Of a stretch of 50,881 nt of DNA, positions 43,038-50,754 are shown in pieces. The stretch comes from a virus. Position 1 is the first letter of the stretch; each line of letters opens with the position of its first letter. Both the position numbers and the translations under genes were made by a program. The stretch is from the IMG/VR virus record IMGVR_UViG_3300020596_000032, positions 1 through 50,881 of that record; one strand, 5' to 3'. The notes beneath the pieces were generated by a model. It made no database searches. It was not told the DNA's origin and was given only the letters and a program-made list of their open reading frames with translations.

Positions 43038-43366
43038 CGTCTAACCGTATCCATGATCTGATCCACGGTCTCGCCGATTCTCCGGGCGAGATCGCTCACG
43101 TCTTGATAGAGTTCGGCGAAATCCTCGGCGTCTCCCGCCTCCATCGCGCTTTGCATCATACGGGAATATTCCTCAAATACTAGTTTCGACCGTATGAGTT
43201 TTTCCTTCGTCTCCCAGAACGCACTGTTATGGGGCTGCACACGGTCTTCGGCTAGTGTCATGATCTCCGTCAGGGTCGGAAAAATCTCATTCAACATGGC
43301 ATGACGGGACAATATCAGCCCCTCTTCCATCTTGGCTTGGCTCAGGTCCAACGCGGTCATGTCCAT
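43028..43366 (-). CDS. Small helical protein of the gp46/gp47 operon
   Basis: A 112-residue, almost wholly alpha-helical protein starting MDMTALDLSQAKMEEGLIL, with many acidic residues and a possible coiled coil at AEDFAELYQDVSDLARRIGE. GGAG lies five bases before the ATG and the start overlaps the gp46 stop by 10 bp, so it is translated with the nuclease subunit. No family recognised; an accessory to recombination is possible from position only. Confidence 0.62.
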   Translation of the reverse strand: MDMTALDLSQAKMEEGLILSRHAMLNEIFPTLTEIMTLAEDRVQPHNSAFWETKEKLIRSKLVFEEYSRMMQSAMEAGDAEDFAELYQDVSDLARRIGETVDQIMDTVRRAS

Positions 43367-45528
43367 ACGATCTCCGATACGTCGTTCTGTTTACGAACCA
43401 GCATCACATCACCAATCTGGTCCAACAAGTCCATCCGATGGGTGATCAGGAATACGTGTTTGTATTTACGAGTGCGTTTCTTGATCACTTCCATCAACTG
43501 CGACGCGCCCTTGGGATCAAGACCATTATCCAATAGTTCGTCCAAGAACAACACATTAATCCGGAAATACATCGATTCGAAGCAGTCTTGGAACGCGAAA
43601 TTGATCGCGAAGGCCAATCGGGTCTGTTCCCCCCGGGAAAGATTCCCCAACGCGTATTCCTTGTCCCTCTTGGAGATGAACATTTCCATCTCGGCATCGA
43701 ACCTCACGTCCTGCGAGAGTCCGAATTCCTTCGCATACATGTGGAGTTTATGGTTCACCTTGAGCAACCACTTCTCAACGATCTTCTTCCTCAAGAATGA
43801 GTCGGGTTTGGTCAGGGCTTCGATGAGGAAGTTGTAATGCTCCACGTCGAGGTCCATCTCACCCACCTCTCGGCGAAGGTCTCCGAGATCGACCAGAGCG
43901 GAGGTCTTCAACGATTCGATCTGCTCCGGATAGGGGTCGGTCAGGGTTTTCCGCTGTTCCAACTCCGAACGCACCACGGCAGCTTCCCGATCCAATTTAT
44001 CAATAGTCGATTGAGCTTCGTTGATCTGGACCGTCAGTTGGGTGATCACATCGAGAACTTCGATCACCGGCTCGGCGGCGATCTTCGCGGCCTCTTCGAA
44101 ATCGATTTTCTTCGTCAACGCAAGAATCTGGGACTGGGCCAAACTCGTATCCGTGGTGACTTCCCCCGGAAGGGGTTCGGTCATCTCCGACAGGTCTTTC
44201 TCGTATTGGGCCAGTCTGACCCGGGAATCCGCAATAGCAGACTCTAACCCATCAAGGGTACGTTGAGTCGTGGCGATTTCTGCGTCTCTCTTCGCGGTAT
44301 CGGTCCAGTCCTGATTACACGTGGGGCACTTCCCGACTTCGGTGTGATCCGCGTAGTGGGCCAATCTGTTCTGGAGTTCCGGAACCCGTTTTTCTCGTTC
44401 GGCGGAATCCCGTTTCAAATCCGCAATGTTCGTTTCCAACCGGGTTTTGGCTTTTCGATACCCCTCTAGGGCTTGGACATGACTATCCTTGGCGGCCTGT
44501 TCTGCCCGCGTGGCGTTCTGGATAACCCGCTCGTGCTTCCCGCGCTCGAAACGGTATTCCGTCACTCGTCCCTCGATGCCCTCGAACAGGGTCATCGCCC
44601 GGGTTTGAGAATCCGGCTGATCCAGTTGAAACTGCCCATCTTGATTGCATAATTGAAAAAACGAGTTATCCTCGAATAATTCAATGGAACCATCAACGAG
44701 TTCACGATATTCCGCGTGCATCGTGGTCAGGTCCGGACGCTGCTCCAGAATTCTCTGTAACCGTTGCTCGTTCTGCTTCTTCAACGAAGCTTCGTACTGA
44801 ATCCACTCGGAGGATTTTTTTTCCAATCCTTCGATCTGATCGTGAATGCGTCGATTCGCGGATTCGTTCGCGGCAAGCTCGGCTTGTTTTTCGACAAGAA
44901 CCCGGTTCAACTCCTTCCTCTGTGTCTTGAGCGTCTCCGACCGCTCCTTGAGCACGGTGAATCCGAATAATTTCTCGATGATGTCGCGTTTTTCGGCGGC
45001 TTCGAGTTCGAGGAACGCCTTGGAAGCGGTACTGTTTCCCCAGAGGTACTTCGACATGAGGAAATCCAACCCCAACGTCTCTACGATCTGTTTGGTCGTG
45101 TCCTGCTTGGATTTGGTCAAATCGAACTTGAATGCTTTACCATCGCGGGTCCGGATATCGTCCGGATCATTCACGGACTTCCCGAGGAAGAACAAACGGG
45201 AGGGATTCTCTCCGCGTTCGATGAGGTATTCCATATCCCCCTTACGGAATACGAACTCCACCATCGTGGATTGGTTCGCCCGGGCGAACTTATGGATGAT
45301 CTTCTTTCCGGTCACCCCTCGGAGGGTCTTCCCGTAAATCGCATAAAATATTGCATCGATGATTGAGGACTTACCGCAGCCGTTGCGGGCTCCCTCCTCA
45401 CCACCACCATCATCGAGATTCTCACCCAAAATAGCGGTGAATCGTCCGACATTGAATTTAATCTTCGTCCCGGTATTACCGAATCCGAGGAAATTCCAAA
45501 TCGCGACCGAGATAAATTCAGTATTCAT
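43357..45528 (-). CDS. gp46: gp46-like recombination endonuclease subunit (SbcC/Rad50 type)
   Basis: A 723-residue SMC-like ATPase. The Walker A is the expanded GARNGCGKSSIIDAIFYAIY after GENLDDGGGEE, as in T4 gp46. The middle is a long coiled coil with a zinc hook at CPTCNQDW. LGNLSRGEQTRLAFAINFAF is the ABC signature and NVLFLDELLDNGLDPKG is the Walker B. With gp47 it forms the nuclease that resects DNA ends for recombination-dependent replication and degrades host DNA. Operon order here is unknown gene, gp47, small acidic gene, gp46, small helical gene. A dyad overlaps its ribosome site. Confidence 0.88.
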   Translation of the reverse strand: MNTEFISVAIWNFLGFGNTGTKIKFNVGRFTAILGENLDDGGGEEGARNGCGKSSIIDAIFYAIYGKTLRGVTGKKIIHKFARANQSTMVEFVFRKGDMEYLIERGENPSRLFFLGKSVNDPDDIRTRDGKAFKFDLTKSKQDTTKQIVETLGLDFLMSKYLWGNSTASKAFLELEAAEKRDIIEKLFGFTVLKERSETLKTQRKELNRVLVEKQAELAANESANRRIHDQIEGLEKKSSEWIQYEASLKKQNEQRLQRILEQRPDLTTMHAEYRELVDGSIELFEDNSFFQLCNQDGQFQLDQPDSQTRAMTLFEGIEGRVTEYRFERGKHERVIQNATRAEQAAKDSHVQALEGYRKAKTRLETNIADLKRDSAEREKRVPELQNRLAHYADHTEVGKCPTCNQDWTDTAKRDAEIATTQRTLDGLESAIADSRVRLAQYEKDLSEMTEPLPGEVTTDTSLAQSQILALTKKIDFEEAAKIAAEPVIEVLDVITQLTVQINEAQSTIDKLDREAAVVRSELEQRKTLTDPYPEQIESLKTSALVDLGDLRREVGEMDLDVEHYNFLIEALTKPDSFLRKKIVEKWLLKVNHKLHMYAKEFGLSQDVRFDAEMEMFISKRDKEYALGNLSRGEQTRLAFAINFAFQDCFESMYFRINVLFLDELLDNGLDPKGASQLMEVIKKRTRKYKHVFLITHRMDLLDQIGDVMLVRKQNDVSEIVWT

Positions 45529-45529
45529 C

Positions 45530-45543
45530 TCCCGTATATGGGA
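45530..45543. promoter_or_regulatory. Dyad overlapping the gp46 ribosome-binding site
   Basis: Plus-strand TCCCGTATATGGGA (TCCC/GGGA arms). On the minus strand it ends two bases from the gp46 ATG at 45528 and includes the GGGA of the ribosome site. It resembles the dyads at 21519 and 21550. The 115-bp gap up to 45643 otherwise shows no gene. Confidence 0.4.
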
Positions 45544-45643
45544 AATGAATCACATCGGGGGAACAGAAATCAACACCGGACAAGGAACGTAAGTCGGATA
45601 AGCCAAATCATAGAGCCAACGTCGAATCATGAATTCGTCCAGT

Positions 45644-45835
45644 CTATTCGTATTCGTCTTCCGACTCTTCGTCACTGGCTTCGATCTCTAGCACCGCGTG
45701 GGTGGGAGTCAAGGTATAGGTTCGCATATGAGCATCGGTCGCGACAAACGCTTTGGCGTCCTCGTCCCACTTCCATTCCAAACGGTCACCCGAGGATTCG
45801 TCGTCGTAGATGTCTACGAACTGTGAAGGCTTCAT
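45644..45835 (-). CDS. Small acidic protein between gp47 and gp46
   Basis: A 63-residue protein starting MKPSQFVDIYDDESSGDRLE and ending EIEASDEESEDEYE, so strongly acidic at the C-terminus. GGAG lies just before the ATG and it begins 6 bp after the gp47 stop. A small ORF in this position is common in T4 (47.1). The acidic tail could mimic DNA or bind a basic partner; no direct evidence. Confidence 0.6.
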   Translation of the reverse strand: MKPSQFVDIYDDESSGDRLEWKWDEDAKAFVATDAHMRTYTLTPTHAVLEIEASDEESEDEYE

Positions 45836-45841
45836 GATCTC

Positions 45842-46879
45842 CTACCGTGCTCCCATGTAGAGAGTCTCTAGTTTGACCGGATCGATCCTCGTCCCAGTCA
45901 CATCAAGGGCACGGATGGAATTGACCACGAATTCATCGAGGTTCTGGCCCAACTCCTGATCGGAAGTATTCTCGGCGACCTCTTTTTGAACAGGCTTGAC
46001 CGTGAACTCCCTGACCATGCCCTGAATGTACTCATTAAGAACGAACAGGTCTTCATCGGGGATATTTACATCGTCAGTACATTCAATGACACTTTTCGAG
46101 TTGAACTTTTTTTCAAACCCTTCGATGTCCATTTCCAACACTTCCGACATTTTTATCCGATTGTAGTTGGGACCCGCCGTCCAGTCTAAAAATTCCGGAA
46201 CCCCACCGTGTTCAAAAAACATCGCCCCACGTTTGCGGTCGTTGGTGTCGTTGTAGTCCATCCCAAACGTGTTACCGATGTAACAGATGTTCACTCCATG
46301 GGAATTTTTCTTGATCTGTCTCTTGTGGAAATGCCCCGAGAACACCCACTCCGGATGGGTGAACATGTCGGCGGTGATTCCGTGACCCTTGTCCTCGAAC
46401 TCGTACCACTCATTCGTGAGGAACATCGGAAATTCGAAGTGCCCGAACACGTACTTGCACTCGTAACTGGGAACGACGGCGAATTCCTCACCCACCAGAT
46501 ACGGACACAGAAGGATATCCCCGATGAGTGTGGGTTCGTTGATCACGCGAACTCCCGGGAACAAATCCAGATACGGATGGGAATGGACCGACCGGTTGTT
46601 TCTGAAATACATATCGTGGTTTCCGATGAGAAACCAAATGGGCAAGTTCAGACCATTGAGCATGTCGAAGGCTTCACGAGACCTCCACTGCGTATCCAAC
46701 CGGAGCCGGGACCGATTATCGAACCAGTCCCCCATGACGATGATCTGGTCGGGTTTCCGCTCACGTACGTTCGAGCAGAACCAACTCACGTAATCGAGGC
46801 AATCCTGATTATGTTGTTCGGAATCGCTCTTGCGTCCAAAATGGATGTCCGTCATTGCCGCGATCTTCTTGAACGTCAT
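45842..46879 (-). CDS. gp47: gp47-like recombination endonuclease subunit (SbcD/Mre11 type)
   Basis: A 345-residue metallophosphoesterase. The motifs are in order: TDIHFGRKSDSEQHN (D-x-H), VMGDWFDNRSRL (GDxxD), WFLIGNHDMYFRN (GNHD), KYVFGHFEFP and WVFSGHFHKRQ (GHxH). These give the two-metal active site of Mre11/gp47. The length matches T4 gp47 (339). It works with gp46 in end resection. It has an ATGA overlap with the upstream unknown gene. Confidence 0.9.
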   Translation of the reverse strand: MTFKKIAAMTDIHFGRKSDSEQHNQDCLDYVSWFCSNVRERKPDQIIVMGDWFDNRSRLRLDTQWRSREAFDMLNGLNLPIWFLIGNHDMYFRNNRSVHSHPYLDLFPGVRVINEPTLIGDILLCPYLVGEEFAVVPSYECKYVFGHFEFPMFLTNEWYEFEDKGHGITADMFTHPEWVFSGHFHKRQIKKNSHGVNICYIGNTFGMDYNDTNDRKRGAMFFEHGGVPEFLDWTAGPNYNRIKMSEVLEMDIEGFEKKFNSKSVIECTDDVNIPDEDLFVLNEYIQGMVREFTVKPVQKEVAENTSDQELGQNLDEFVVNSIRALDVTGTRIDPVKLETLYMGAR

Positions 46880-47514
46880 AGATTCAAACTTTCAATAATC
46901 GTGGGTTCAACTTCATTCCAAATCGACAACACATTCGCCGCGACCACGTCTTCACCTCGCTTGCACTGGTCCTTCGTCATTTCGAACGCGGCGTCATCAC
47001 TCACCCCAGCGATGATGTTTTTCGCGTATGCCTCCCAGAAACGAGTCTCATACCGCGTGGCACGATCCAGTTCTCGTTGGAGGTACACCTCTAGGTCTTT
47101 CTCGAAAAGAACGTCATTTCCCGGAAATTCTCCGAGATTATCCCGGGTCCATTTTTCCCACACGTCTTTCCAAATCCATATTCTCTGGATCGCAATCTTC
47201 TCGTCGAGTTCCGATCCCTCCTCGCACTCGTCGTTCCACTCGATGTCGGGCAACCCCGCACTAGTCTCCGACAGAACCTCTAGGAAGGCCACGAGGGTAT
47301 CCGCAACTAGCACCGAACCCGTCACTCGCGTTTCGAGTACCGAGTTGGCGAATCCGACATTGACACGAAGAGAATTCCGCACAGATTCGTCGTCAGCGAT
47401 ATCGAACCCGCCTACCGAACTCAAATAACGAAGAGTCGCTTCTGCTAGTACGTTTTCCTCGACGTACGTCAAACCGATCCACGATTGGGCACCCACAGGC
47501 TCGAATATCTTCAT
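46876..47514 (-). CDS. Hypothetical protein heading the gp47/gp46 operon
   Basis: A 212-residue protein starting MKIFEPVGAQSWIGLTYVEE. It is acidic and mixed alpha/beta, with IWIWKDVWEKWTRDNLGE and CKRGEDVVAANVLSIWNEVE near the C-terminus. No family recognised. It is the first gene of the operon, coupled to gp47 by an ATGA overlap, so a role in replication or recombination is suspected. Its promoter would lie in the structured region 47515-48057. Confidence 0.62.
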   Translation of the reverse strand: MKIFEPVGAQSWIGLTYVEENVLAEATLRYLSSVGGFDIADDESVRNSLRVNVGFANSVLETRVTGSVLVADTLVAFLEVLSETSAGLPDIEWNDECEEGSELDEKIAIQRIWIWKDVWEKWTRDNLGEFPGNDVLFEKDLEVYLQRELDRATRYETRFWEAYAKNIIAGVSDDAAFEMTKDQCKRGEDVVAANVLSIWNEVEPTIIESLNL

Positions 47515-47580
47515 ACCCTCGTATCTAGCCTTTTCCGATTCAACGTCAATATCGAATCCACGGCTCTGTCGGTCGGAGCG

Positions 47581-47684
47581 GGACCGAAGGTCCGGGGAAT
47601 ACAGACTAGGCGAGGCAGAGCCTCGCCATTGACCTTCGAGGTCAGGAGGTCCAAGGAGGTAATTCCTCCCAGTCTGTATTCCCC
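47581..47684 (+). ncRNA. Candidate structured RNA with a four-way junction
   Basis: Arms GGGGAATACAGACT (47594-47607) and AGTCTGTATTCCCC (47671-47684) form a perfect 14-bp stem. Inside are three hairpins: GGCGAGGC-AGA-GCCTCGCC (47609-47627), GACCT-TCG-AGGTC (47631-47643) and GGAGG-TAATT-CCTCC (47655-47669). A further hairpin GGACC-GAA-GGTCC (47581-47593) abuts the 5' side. This is far more pairing than expected in a random 104-bp gap. The strand is not certain since inverted repeats read on both; plus is given because the next plus gene follows. It is not a tRNA. Confidence 0.55.
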
Positions 47685-47735
47685 AGATAAGATTTAAGAA
47701 TAAGAGGAGAAGTAACTAGTTATATTATTCTAGAC

Positions 47736-47763
47736 TACAGACTGGGAGAAACCGTCTCCTTTT
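47736..47763 (+). terminator. Terminator-like hairpin with competing antiterminator pairing
   Basis: GGAGA (47745-47749), loop AACCG, TCTCC (47755-47759), TTTT. The left side TACAGACTGGGAG (47736-47748) is a perfect 13-bp complement of CTCCCAGTCTGTA (47666-47678), which also forms the 3' arm of the four-way-junction stem. The two pairings exclude each other, as in attenuators and riboswitches. Confidence 0.4.
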
Positions 47764-47776
47764 GGTCTACTATTAC

Positions 47777-47931
47777 CCAAATGGGGATCGATATTGATAT
47801 ATAATTTCAAGAAAAGGAGACTTGATCTACTTATTACTAAACGCCAAAAACGTCAAAAGGAGACGATTTTCTACTTTTTTTTAGAATCCAAATCGGTATC
47901 GATATTGAAACATTATTTCTCAAAAAGGAGA
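47777..47931. repeat. Direct repeat pair of 44 bp, 111 bp apart
   Basis: 47777-47820 and 47888-47931 match at about 36 of 44 positions without gaps. Shared core: ATCGATATTGA and AAAAGGAGA. The first copy contains TATAAT (47800-47805). A third AAAAGGAGA is at 47855-47863. CGTCTCCTTTTG (47753-47764) and CAAAAGGAGACG (47854-47865) form a 12-bp inverted repeat. Confidence 0.6.
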
Positions 47932-47990
47932 ATCTAGGAGATCGAACCTCCTCGGTGTAGAGGGCAAAATAGAGGTCATTTCTCCTTTTT
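47922..47990. other. Imperfect hairpin in the leader region
   Basis: AAAAAGGAGAA (47922-47932) pairs with TTCTCCTTTTT (47980-47990), 11 bp, with an inner AGGAG (47936-47940)/CTCCT (47948-47952) stem. The downstream arm ends in a T-run, so it could act as a terminator on the plus strand. The rest of 47515-48057 contains no gene that I can support. Confidence 0.4.
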
Positions 47991-48057
47991 TCTAAAAAAT
48001 GAAAATCTCTCTGTCCGGAAGGATTTCAAAATCTATATCATGACGGGTGGAGGATTT

Positions 48058-48627
48058 ATGGCGCGACTGATTGGAAAAAAACTGGCGATATCGGCGAAGG
48101 AGGAAATCGAACTCGTTGAGGTTCTGGTCGGGTTGCACTTGAAAAACTCGTGGGATGAGAATTGTCGCCATGTTCAGAGGTCATTTTTGGAATGGGTGTT
48201 GATCTATCGGGATTCGGTGGATCAATTATTTGATTACGCAACACGGCACAAAATCAAGTTCGTTCGGTTCGCCACGGATAATCCGAGTGGGTATCCCGGG
48301 GACACGGTGAAGCTCAAGGGACTATCCCCGGAATGGGTAGAACAGGCGAAGATCAAGCATAACCGGTCGATCATCTACCGTCGATCCCGATTGATCATGG
48401 AAAAGGCCACACAGGCTAGGATGACCACCGCCGAGATTAATTCGTGTTTCCCGACGATCCAACACGGAGCGATGATCGACTCGGAGAGAATCGATCAACA
48501 GATAACGTTCCTCGGAGAAACCATACTGGAGATGCACAAGGATATCGTGGTTATGAGGAATACTATCACGGAATTCCGCGAGGAGTTGGAACGACTACGG
48601 GGACGAAATGCGACTGGCCCTGAATAA
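48058..48627 (+). CDS. Hypothetical protein with C-terminal coiled coil
   Basis: A 189-residue protein. The start is the ATG at 48058 (MARLIGKKLAISAKEEI), four bases after GGAGG; an in-frame ATG at 48040 lacks a ribosome site. The middle is basic (KIKHNRSIIYRRSRLIME), and the end IVVMRNTITEFREELERLRG is a likely coiled coil. No family recognised. It is the first gene after the structured leader and overlaps the next gene by 20 bp. Confidence 0.62.
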   Translation: MARLIGKKLAISAKEEIELVEVLVGLHLKNSWDENCRHVQRSFLEWVLIYRDSVDQLFDYATRHKIKFVRFATDNPSGYPGDTVKLKGLSPEWVEQAKIKHNRSIIYRRSRLIMEKATQARMTTAEINSCFPTIQHGAMIDSERIDQQITFLGETILEMHKDIVVMRNTITEFREELERLRGRNATGPE

Positions 48628-49402
48628 CAAGTACCCGTTTGTTTCATTCACCGACGAGGAAGAAGCGGAACTCGCCCGGGCTACGTTTGACATGCTCGAA
48701 CATCCACGATTCATCAGACACGACCAGTACGAATTTTTGAAGAACAAACTATGGATCGGTCGGGGGTGCTTTGCGAGACCGCTCAACGAACTTCGGTTTG
48801 CCCATTGGTTGGATTGTATAGTCAGATTTGACCAATATGGGCCATGGGAAATTCAAATCGACGAAATCCGAAAGGGTTTGCAGGAGACCACGGAGGGAAT
48901 ATTCAAGGACTCCTACTACTCGACCCCGAGCAACATGAGGGCTGAGCATATCATTAAAATATGGCACCGGGTGTGGGAATCTCATCCCGTACGAACGAGT
49001 GCTGTGTTGTTTAAGGAATGGCCCTACCCTGAGGTGTTCGACGGACCCGTGCTGTTGAAATCCCAACCCTCGCGGATCGCCAAGGCCATCGATATGGAAT
49101 TGGGTTTCTGGGAAGAAGTCCAAAAACAACAGGGTGGTTTCTCTTCGGAGGAGAATTGCATCGAGTACGTTTCCGAGTATCACAAAACCGCCACCCATGT
49201 GTTGGAGGAGATTGATCGGGATGAGTGGTTGAGACGGATACCTGAGATTGTTGAGCGAATTCCGATTGACCCCGAGGTACTCGCGAGTCGGGTAGAGCAT
49301 TACGATCCCACCCCGCACCATCTCTATCTGATTAACATCGATCAGTACAAACGGGCACTCCGTGAGTATTCCAGAACCCATCCCAAAGACGTGAAAAATT
49401 GA
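48608..49402 (+). CDS. Hypothetical protein
   Basis: A 264-residue protein starting MRLALNNKYPFVSFTDEEEA, with GGGGA four bases before the ATG. Largely helical and acidic, many Trp, Tyr and His; segments include IIKIWHRVWESHPVRTSA and DMELGFWEEVQKQQGG. No family, signal or membrane segment seen. It overlaps the preceding coiled-coil gene, so the two are co-expressed and may interact. The next gene has its own late promoter. Confidence 0.62.
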   Translation: MRLALNNKYPFVSFTDEEEAELARATFDMLEHPRFIRHDQYEFLKNKLWIGRGCFARPLNELRFAHWLDCIVRFDQYGPWEIQIDEIRKGLQETTEGIFKDSYYSTPSNMRAEHIIKIWHRVWESHPVRTSAVLFKEWPYPEVFDGPVLLKSQPSRIAKAIDMELGFWEEVQKQQGGFSSEENCIEYVSEYHKTATHVLEEIDRDEWLRRIPEIVERIPIDPEVLASRVEHYDPTPHHLYLINIDQYKRALREYSRTHPKDVKN

Positions 49403-49414
49403 ACAACTGGTCGT

Positions 49415-49422
49415 CTAAATAG
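49415..49422 (+). promoter_or_regulatory. Late promoter motif CTAAATAG before gp26
   Basis: CTAAATAG with TAAATA at 49416-49421. The predicted start is near 49427, just inside the first ATG (49426), so the in-frame ATG at 49438 with GGAG seven bases upstream must be the start. Confidence 0.6.
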
Positions 49423-49437
49423 GCCATGGAGAATCGT

Positions 49438-50547
49438 ATGGAAAACCGCCTACTCACCGATCTACAGGGAATCAGCGTATTCCCGGGAATTGAACTCGCC
49501 CTCCCTACGATGGGTAATTTCTACTACCCCGAGGATGAAATCTTCGCCGAGGGCTTCGATCCGGGCAAGGTCAAGGTCAACGCCTTGGGTATTGCCAGCG
49601 AGCTATCCGTGAAGGACCCGTTGATGGTTCTATCCCGCCAGTCTACGCCAATGCTGGTTCAGTCAGTCTGTCCGATGGTGAAACGTCCAGAGATGCTATC
49701 CGAGATCGACATCGTGGCGATTATTCTCGCCGGAAGAATCGCCAGCTATGGCCCGAAATATCGCGTGGAACATGTTTGTCAGAATCCCGCATCCAGTACG
49801 GTCAAGGGTAAGGGTAAGGATGAGTTGACGTGTAAGAATGCCCGCGAGAGTAAGGCATCTGTGATCGAGGTCGATCTCTACGAGCACATTCTCCGATATG
49901 CCCCTTATACGGATTGGGATCAGTTCAGTGTGGATTTGCCCGAGGTGGGTCAACGTGTCGTGGTGCGTCCCTCCTCGTACCAGTCCTTCCTGCATCGTCT
50001 CAAGGTCGATCTCGAACAGAACAAAATTATGAACCAATACCGGGATACGGATGTCTCGGAATTCCTCACCGACGATGTCATGGTGGACGCGTACAAGGGG
50101 GTGTTGAAGAACTCGACCCAGATGGGCATCGATCAGATCGTGGATTCAATCTTCTTTGTCGAATCCATCAAGGGGAACTACAAGGAGGGAGACCGCACCC
50201 TGATTACGCAGTGGATCAAGGCGTTGCCGGTCCCCATAGTGGAACGCGTGATCAAACAGGTGAATAAGATTCGGGAGGATATCATTGAGAAATCTTTGAT
50301 CGACTACCGATGTGAAGAGTGCGGACACGTCAACAAGGTGATGATCGAACTCGATGCAGAAAGACTTTTTTCATCCGGCTCGCAAGGGACTCCCGAGCCG
50401 CTAACGATCAAGATGGAGTCGCCAGTGGAAATTCCGGTGGAGACGAGCGAGCCGTCACCCCCGCCGCCTACTACAGAGCCCTCCGGGCGCTCATCAAGGC
50501 GGACGAGAAGGACCGAGACTCCCAACTCGCGAATCTTTTCTCGTTGA
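49438..50547 (+). CDS. gp26: gp26-like baseplate hub protein
   Basis: A 369-residue protein (MENRLLTDLQGISVF). LALPTMGNFYYPEDEIF, SRQSTPMLVQSVCPM, then EIDIVAIILAGRIASYGPKY and a late Cys pair CEECGHVNKVMIEL fit the T4 gp26-type baseplate hub family (strand-rich N-terminus, DIxxIILAxR, C-terminal CxxC). After residue about 325 the frame is a Pro/Thr/Arg-rich tail without family similarity, while the -1 frame there encodes a gp51-like helical domain. The ORF may therefore end early or be joined to that domain by frameshifting. Late promoter upstream. Confidence 0.68.
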   Translation: MENRLLTDLQGISVFPGIELALPTMGNFYYPEDEIFAEGFDPGKVKVNALGIASELSVKDPLMVLSRQSTPMLVQSVCPMVKRPEMLSEIDIVAIILAGRIASYGPKYRVEHVCQNPASSTVKGKGKDELTCKNARESKASVIEVDLYEHILRYAPYTDWDQFSVDLPEVGQRVVVRPSSYQSFLHRLKVDLEQNKIMNQYRDTDVSEFLTDDVMVDAYKGVLKNSTQMGIDQIVDSIFFVESIKGNYKEGDRTLITQWIKALPVPIVERVIKQVNKIREDIIEKSLIDYRCEECGHVNKVMIELDAERLFSSGSQGTPEPLTIKMESPVEIPVETSEPSPPPPTTEPSGRSSRRTRRTETPNSRIFSR

Positions 50548-50696
50548 GCTACCGCAGCAAGGGTGCGGTCAGTTATCAGGAATTGCTCAAGATGACTCCT
50601 CGGGAGATCAACGTCATGACCGAGCGCATGACGGATATCCACATAGAAGAGGAACGCGCCATGAATCCGGATAAGAACATCGAAACGAATCGTTGA
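50319..50696 (+). CDS. gp51-like domain in the -1 frame of gp26
   Basis: In the -1 frame (open from 50316 to the stop at 50694-50696) lies AAYYRALRALIKADEKDRDS, then LANLFSLSYRSKGAVSYQEL and LKMTPREINVMTERMTDIH. Phages of this group have gp51 of the form NFxLMxxHxxSLxELExMxPWERxIYV, the baseplate hub assembly catalyst. The only start codon in frame is GTG at 50319, which gives a low-complexity, unlikely N-terminus. A frameshift in gp26 is a better explanation. Candidate slip sites are T6 at 50366-50371 and C5G at 50458-50463. The latter would keep the Pro-rich linker. Confidence 0.5.
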   Translation: MRTRQQGDDRTRCRKTFFIRLARDSRAANDQDGVASGNSGGDERAVTPAAYYRALRALIKADEKDRDSQLANLFSLSYRSKGAVSYQELLKMTPREINVMTERMTDIHIEEERAMNPDKNIETNR

Positions 50697-50721
50697 CTGG
50701 ACGATCCAGAGGGTATATAAG
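50693..50721 (+). promoter_or_regulatory. Sigma-70 promoter, -35 overlapping upstream stop
   Basis: TTGACT at 50693-50698 and TATAAG at 50716-50721 with a 17-bp spacer. The -35 box contains the TGA stop of the gp51-like frame (50694-50696). Probably drives the gene at 50755. Confidence 0.65.
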
Positions 50722-50754
50722 AACCATACCTAATGTACCTAATGGGAGGAACCG

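Noticed and set aside
47594-47684. tRNA or tRNA-like reading of the four-way junction
   Set aside because: The closing stem is 14 bp, the arms have triloops or five-base loops, and there is no CCA, T-loop or anticodon loop.
47777-47931. Tandem sigma-70 promoters in the 44-bp repeats
   Set aside because: Only the first copy has TATAAT and neither has a -35 box at 16-18 bp, so I list them as repeats only.
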